From JANRKH01 sp033761815 (lineage in GTDB: Bacteria; Pseudomonadota; Alphaproteobacteria; Rickettsiales; Rickettsiaceae), in contig JANRMF010000006.1 of the NCBI GenBank assembly GCA_033761815.1, forward strand, positions 1 to 8,114: a stretch of DNA of 8,114 bases. The letters run 5' to 3'. The position numbers and the translations under genes were made by a program. Shown here piece after piece: positions 7,079-8,114 of the stretch (the stretch's first letter is position 1; each line of letters begins with the position of its first letter). The notes under the pieces were generated by a model. It ran no database searches, was not told the DNA's origin, and saw only the letters and a program-made list of their open reading frames with translations.

Positions 7079-7316
7079 ATGAGTCCCTCTATTTGGCTGA
7101 TATTTGGTCTACTAAATGGGTGTCATCTCACTTTAACACAAGAGGACAAAAAGAAAAATCAGCAACTTGCAAGCGAAAGAGTGGGAAATGAAAATGTTAT
7201 TGGTATGCTTAAACGTTTTAATATCATATCTGATACATATACAGAAATAGAGGAAAAAGATTCGGACTCAGATTTAATTAATCTCTGCAATTTATAATTG
7301 GGAATTGAGCATATAA
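7079..7316 (+). pseudogene. C-terminal fragment of an IS5-type DDE transposase, two frameshifts
   Basis: Recognisable similarity starts near 7133 (LTQEDKKKNQQLASERVGNE, then NVIGMLKRFNIISDTY). It follows the DDE_Tnp_4/IS5-type pattern of a lysine-rich stretch, RV..EN.IG..KRF.I and SD.Y. The next block, RNRGKRFGLRFN (7243-7278), is in a second frame. The last, LISAIYNWELSI with TAA at 7314-7316, is in a third. Reading across frames restores the usual RNRRKRFGLRFNLI.GIYN.EL ending. The first 18 codons from ATG 7079 (MSPSIWLIFG...) do not look like this family and probably belong to the IS3-derived DNA upstream. The true gene begins far upstream in intact elements. It is nonfunctional. Confidence 0.82.
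7108..7130 (+). repeat. Possible right terminal repeat of the IS3-family remnant
   Basis: CTACTAAATGGGTGTCATC lies within this stretch and resembles the inner-to-outer end of IS3-family terminal repeats, many of which contain an AAATGGG core followed by a short GT/CA-rich tip. It sits about 110-135 bases after the IS3 reading-frame end and just before IS5-type similarity resumes near 7133, which is where the junction should be. No matching left end is visible. The identification rests on memory of typical ends, not on an alignment. Confidence 0.35.
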
Positions 7317-7331
7317 GGTGATGCAAGAGGT
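7317..7331 (-). repeat. Right inverted end of the IS remnant
   Basis: GGTGATGCAAGAGGT is complementary to 6529-6543 at 14 of 15 positions. It starts on the base after the IS5-type transposase stop codon. Confidence 0.7.
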
Positions 7332-7491
7332 GTAATTGCCCATTTTTAAATGATCCCCCAAAAGGCTTTATCCGTATTGGCTCCTGCGTATGTATTTATA
7401 TAGACTCGGGCAACGCCTTGCCATCAAATCGATTTGGCGGGTTTAATTCTTGCAAATGGCACAAGAAATGGCCAAGGGAATTATTTAAGCC
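7332..7491. other. Intergenic stretch with coding-like scraps, no intact gene
   Basis: No start-to-stop gene is seen. On the minus strand two protein-like runs overlap in different frames: QGVARVYINTYAGANTDKAF followed by WGII and a stop, and LNPPNRFDGKALPESI, then after an in-frame TAA IHTQEPIRIKPFGGSFKNGQ. The first resembles, weakly, the run AERMLILMGSNKARSAKF with WII and a stop read on the plus strand at about 6606-6671. A 12-base palindrome CAAATCGATTTG lies at 7425-7436. This is probably decayed mobile or gene DNA, but I do not recognise the family. Confidence 0.35.
7341..7356 (-). repeat. 16-base repeat GGATCATTTAAAAATG, inverted copy 2
   Basis: Reverse complement of 6662-6677, exact over 16 bases and located 10 bases outside the right IS end. 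The sequence before the repeat (reading the minus strand) also resembles that before copy 1, both at base level and as a short translated segment ending in a stop codon. Confidence 0.7.
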
Positions 7492-7523
7492 AAAAAAAAG
7501 GATGAACAAAAACTTACTCATCC
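7492..7523 (-). terminator. Rho-independent terminator of the rpmG-rpsP unit
   Basis: Read on the minus strand, GGATGA (7523-7518) pairs with TCATCC (7505-7500), with possible wobble extension. Eight T follow at once (7499-7492). It lies 32 bases after the rpsP stop. It shows that the transcript ends at rpsP and does not continue into the IS region. Confidence 0.85.
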
Positions 7524-7555
7524 CATGTTAAATGTAATACCGTAAATTGCCGTTA

Positions 7556-7912
7556 TTATGAAGCTTCTGCTTTTTTAGCTTCCTTTTCTGCTTCTTGCTT
7601 TGCGCGCCTTGCTGAATGAGCTTTTTCGCGCTTGCTATCTAATTTTACTAAATATTTAGGCATTTCTATGCCTGATTTTTTGATAAAAATAGCAACTTTT
7701 TCTGTTGGTTGAGCTCCTTTAGATAGCCAGTAATTTAGTCTATCCATCTTTAATATAACTCTTGTGGAGTTTACCGCCGGAAGAAGGGGATTATAAGTGC
7801 CAATTTTTTCAATAAAATCTCCATCTCTGGGAGATAGTGAATTCGCTACTACTATACGATAATACGGTCTTTTTTTAGAACCGCTTCTTGCCAATCTAAT
7901 TTTTGTTGCCAT
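7556..7912 (-). CDS. rpsP: 30S ribosomal protein S16
   Basis: Structural protein of the small ribosomal subunit, needed for 30S assembly. The N-terminal 80 residues are typical: MATKIRLARSGSKKRPYYRI (1-20), then VVANSLSPRDGDFIEKIGTY (21-40), NP, and later WLSKGAQPTEKVAIFIKKSG. At 118 residues it is longer than the usual 80-90 because of a Lys/Glu/Ala-rich tail (KREKAHSARRAKQEAEKEAK onward), a feature common in alphaproteobacterial S16. It starts 11 bases after the rpmG stop, so the two are probably one transcript, and a strong terminator follows. The usual downstream partners rimM, trmD and rplS are not present. The ATG has only a weak Shine-Dalgarno site. Confidence 0.97.
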   Translation of the reverse strand: MATKIRLARSGSKKRPYYRIVVANSLSPRDGDFIEKIGTYNPLLPAVNSTRVILKMDRLNYWLSKGAQPTEKVAIFIKKSGIEMPKYLVKLDSKREKAHSARRAKQEAEKEAKKAEAS

Positions 7913-7923
7913 AATAATCTAGT

Positions 7924-8094
7924 TTATTTGATTTTTTCTTCTTTGAATATAACATGTTTGCGAACTTTAGGATCATATTTCCTAAAAGATAGCTTTTCTG
8001 TTTGAGTTTTTGGATTTCTTTTTTTGACCAAGAAATACCCCGTACCCGCTGTACTAACAAGTCTTACAAGTAAATTTTTATTTTTTTTTGCCAC
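7924..8094 (-). CDS. rpmG: 50S ribosomal protein L33
   Basis: Small structural protein of the large ribosomal subunit, 56 residues: MAKKNKNLLVRLVSTAGTGY, then FLVKKRNPKTQTEKLSFRKY and DPKVRKHVIFKEEKIK. The VRL.STAGTGYF..K.RNP and KYDP..RKHV.FKE blocks are diagnostic. It has no cysteines, so it is the zinc-independent form usual in proteobacteria. The start is GTG (complement of 8092-8094), since it gives the conserved MAKK opening; GGCAG about 8 bases upstream is a weak ribosome binding site. The gene is complete; its promoter must lie beyond the window edge. It is followed by rpsP after 11 bases. Confidence 0.95.
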   Translation of the reverse strand: MAKKNKNLLVRLVSTAGTGYFLVKKRNPKTQTEKLSFRKYDPKVRKHVIFKEEKIK

Positions 8095-8114
8095 TTTATT
8101 TCTGCCAATATAAT

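Larger units (their letters stand above)
6529..7331. mobile_element. Decayed IS5-type element carrying an IS3-family remnant
   Basis: The boundaries are a pair of inverted ends. ACCTCTTGCATAACC (6529-6543) and GGTGATGCAAGAGGT (7317-7331) are complementary at 14 of 15 positions. The right end abuts, with no gap, the stop codon of a degraded IS5-type transposase C-terminus (stop 7314-7316), a compact arrangement normal for such elements. The interval of about 803 bases contains no intact transposase. Most of the IS5-type gene is missing, and the middle is occupied by the frameshifted end of an IS3-family integrase. GTAATT occurs directly outside the right end (7332-7337) and at 6518-6523 on the left, but five bases separate the left copy from the inverted repeat, so a target duplication is uncertain. 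No function can remain. Confidence 0.7.

Noticed and set aside
7425..7436. Palindrome CAAATCGATTTG as an operator or recombination site
   Set aside because: A single short palindrome with no promoter nearby; of the kind expected by chance in AT-rich DNA.
6518..7555. Possible tRNA, small RNA or attachment site in the gene-poor region
   Set aside because: No cloverleaf, CCA end or other known RNA hallmark found on either strand, and no integrase gene other than the IS fragment.
1..8114. A new multigene system such as defence, toxin-antitoxin or secretion
   Set aside because: All intact genes belong to well-known housekeeping or envelope families, and the remainder is explained by decayed insertion sequences and a short unassigned intergenic stretch.

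Overview
This is an AT-rich (roughly two-thirds A+T by eye) stretch of bacterial chromosome. It has the look of an intracellular alphaproteobacterium of the Rickettsiales/Holosporales type: a cysteine-free L33, an S16 with a long charged Ala/Lys/Glu tail, Lys/Ile-rich proteins, weak Shine-Dalgarno sites and decaying insertion sequences between housekeeping genes. The lineage is inferred from protein style alone. An lpxB gene indicates that lipid A is made.

Layout. (1) Bases 1-3510 hold pheS and pheT, the two subunits of phenylalanyl-tRNA synthetase, overlapping by 4 bases. The pheS reading frame runs open to the window edge, but no ATG, GTG or TTG lies in frame where homologues begin. The best candidate start (GTG at 93) is one base out of frame across a run of six A, and a 14-base direct repeat lies just upstream. 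(2) Bases 3511-4512 are a single-gene unit: a consensus-like sigma70 promoter, a Bax inhibitor-1/YccA family membrane protein and a strong intrinsic terminator. (3) Bases 4557-6517 carry lpxB (lipid A disaccharide synthase) and a ComF-family phosphoribosyltransferase gene, 17 bases apart and probably co-transcribed. (4) Bases 6518-7331 are an insertion-sequence graveyard. A pair of near-perfect 15-base inverted ends brackets the frameshifted C-terminal half of an IS3-family integrase and the frameshifted C-terminus of an IS5-type transposase. This fits an IS3 element inserted in an IS5-type element, followed by decay. (5) Bases 7332-7491 have no intact gene but contain coding-like fragments, part of which resembles a segment inside the IS region in inverted orientation. 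(6) Bases 7492-8094 on the minus strand are rpmG (L33) then rpsP (S16), ending in a clear intrinsic terminator.

The genes are translation, cell-envelope and housekeeping functions with no shared pathway. I see no defence system, CRISPR array, tRNA, rRNA or intact mobile element, and no convincing new multigene system. The points most worth checking are the 5' end of pheS and the nested IS remnant with its inverted flanking repeat.
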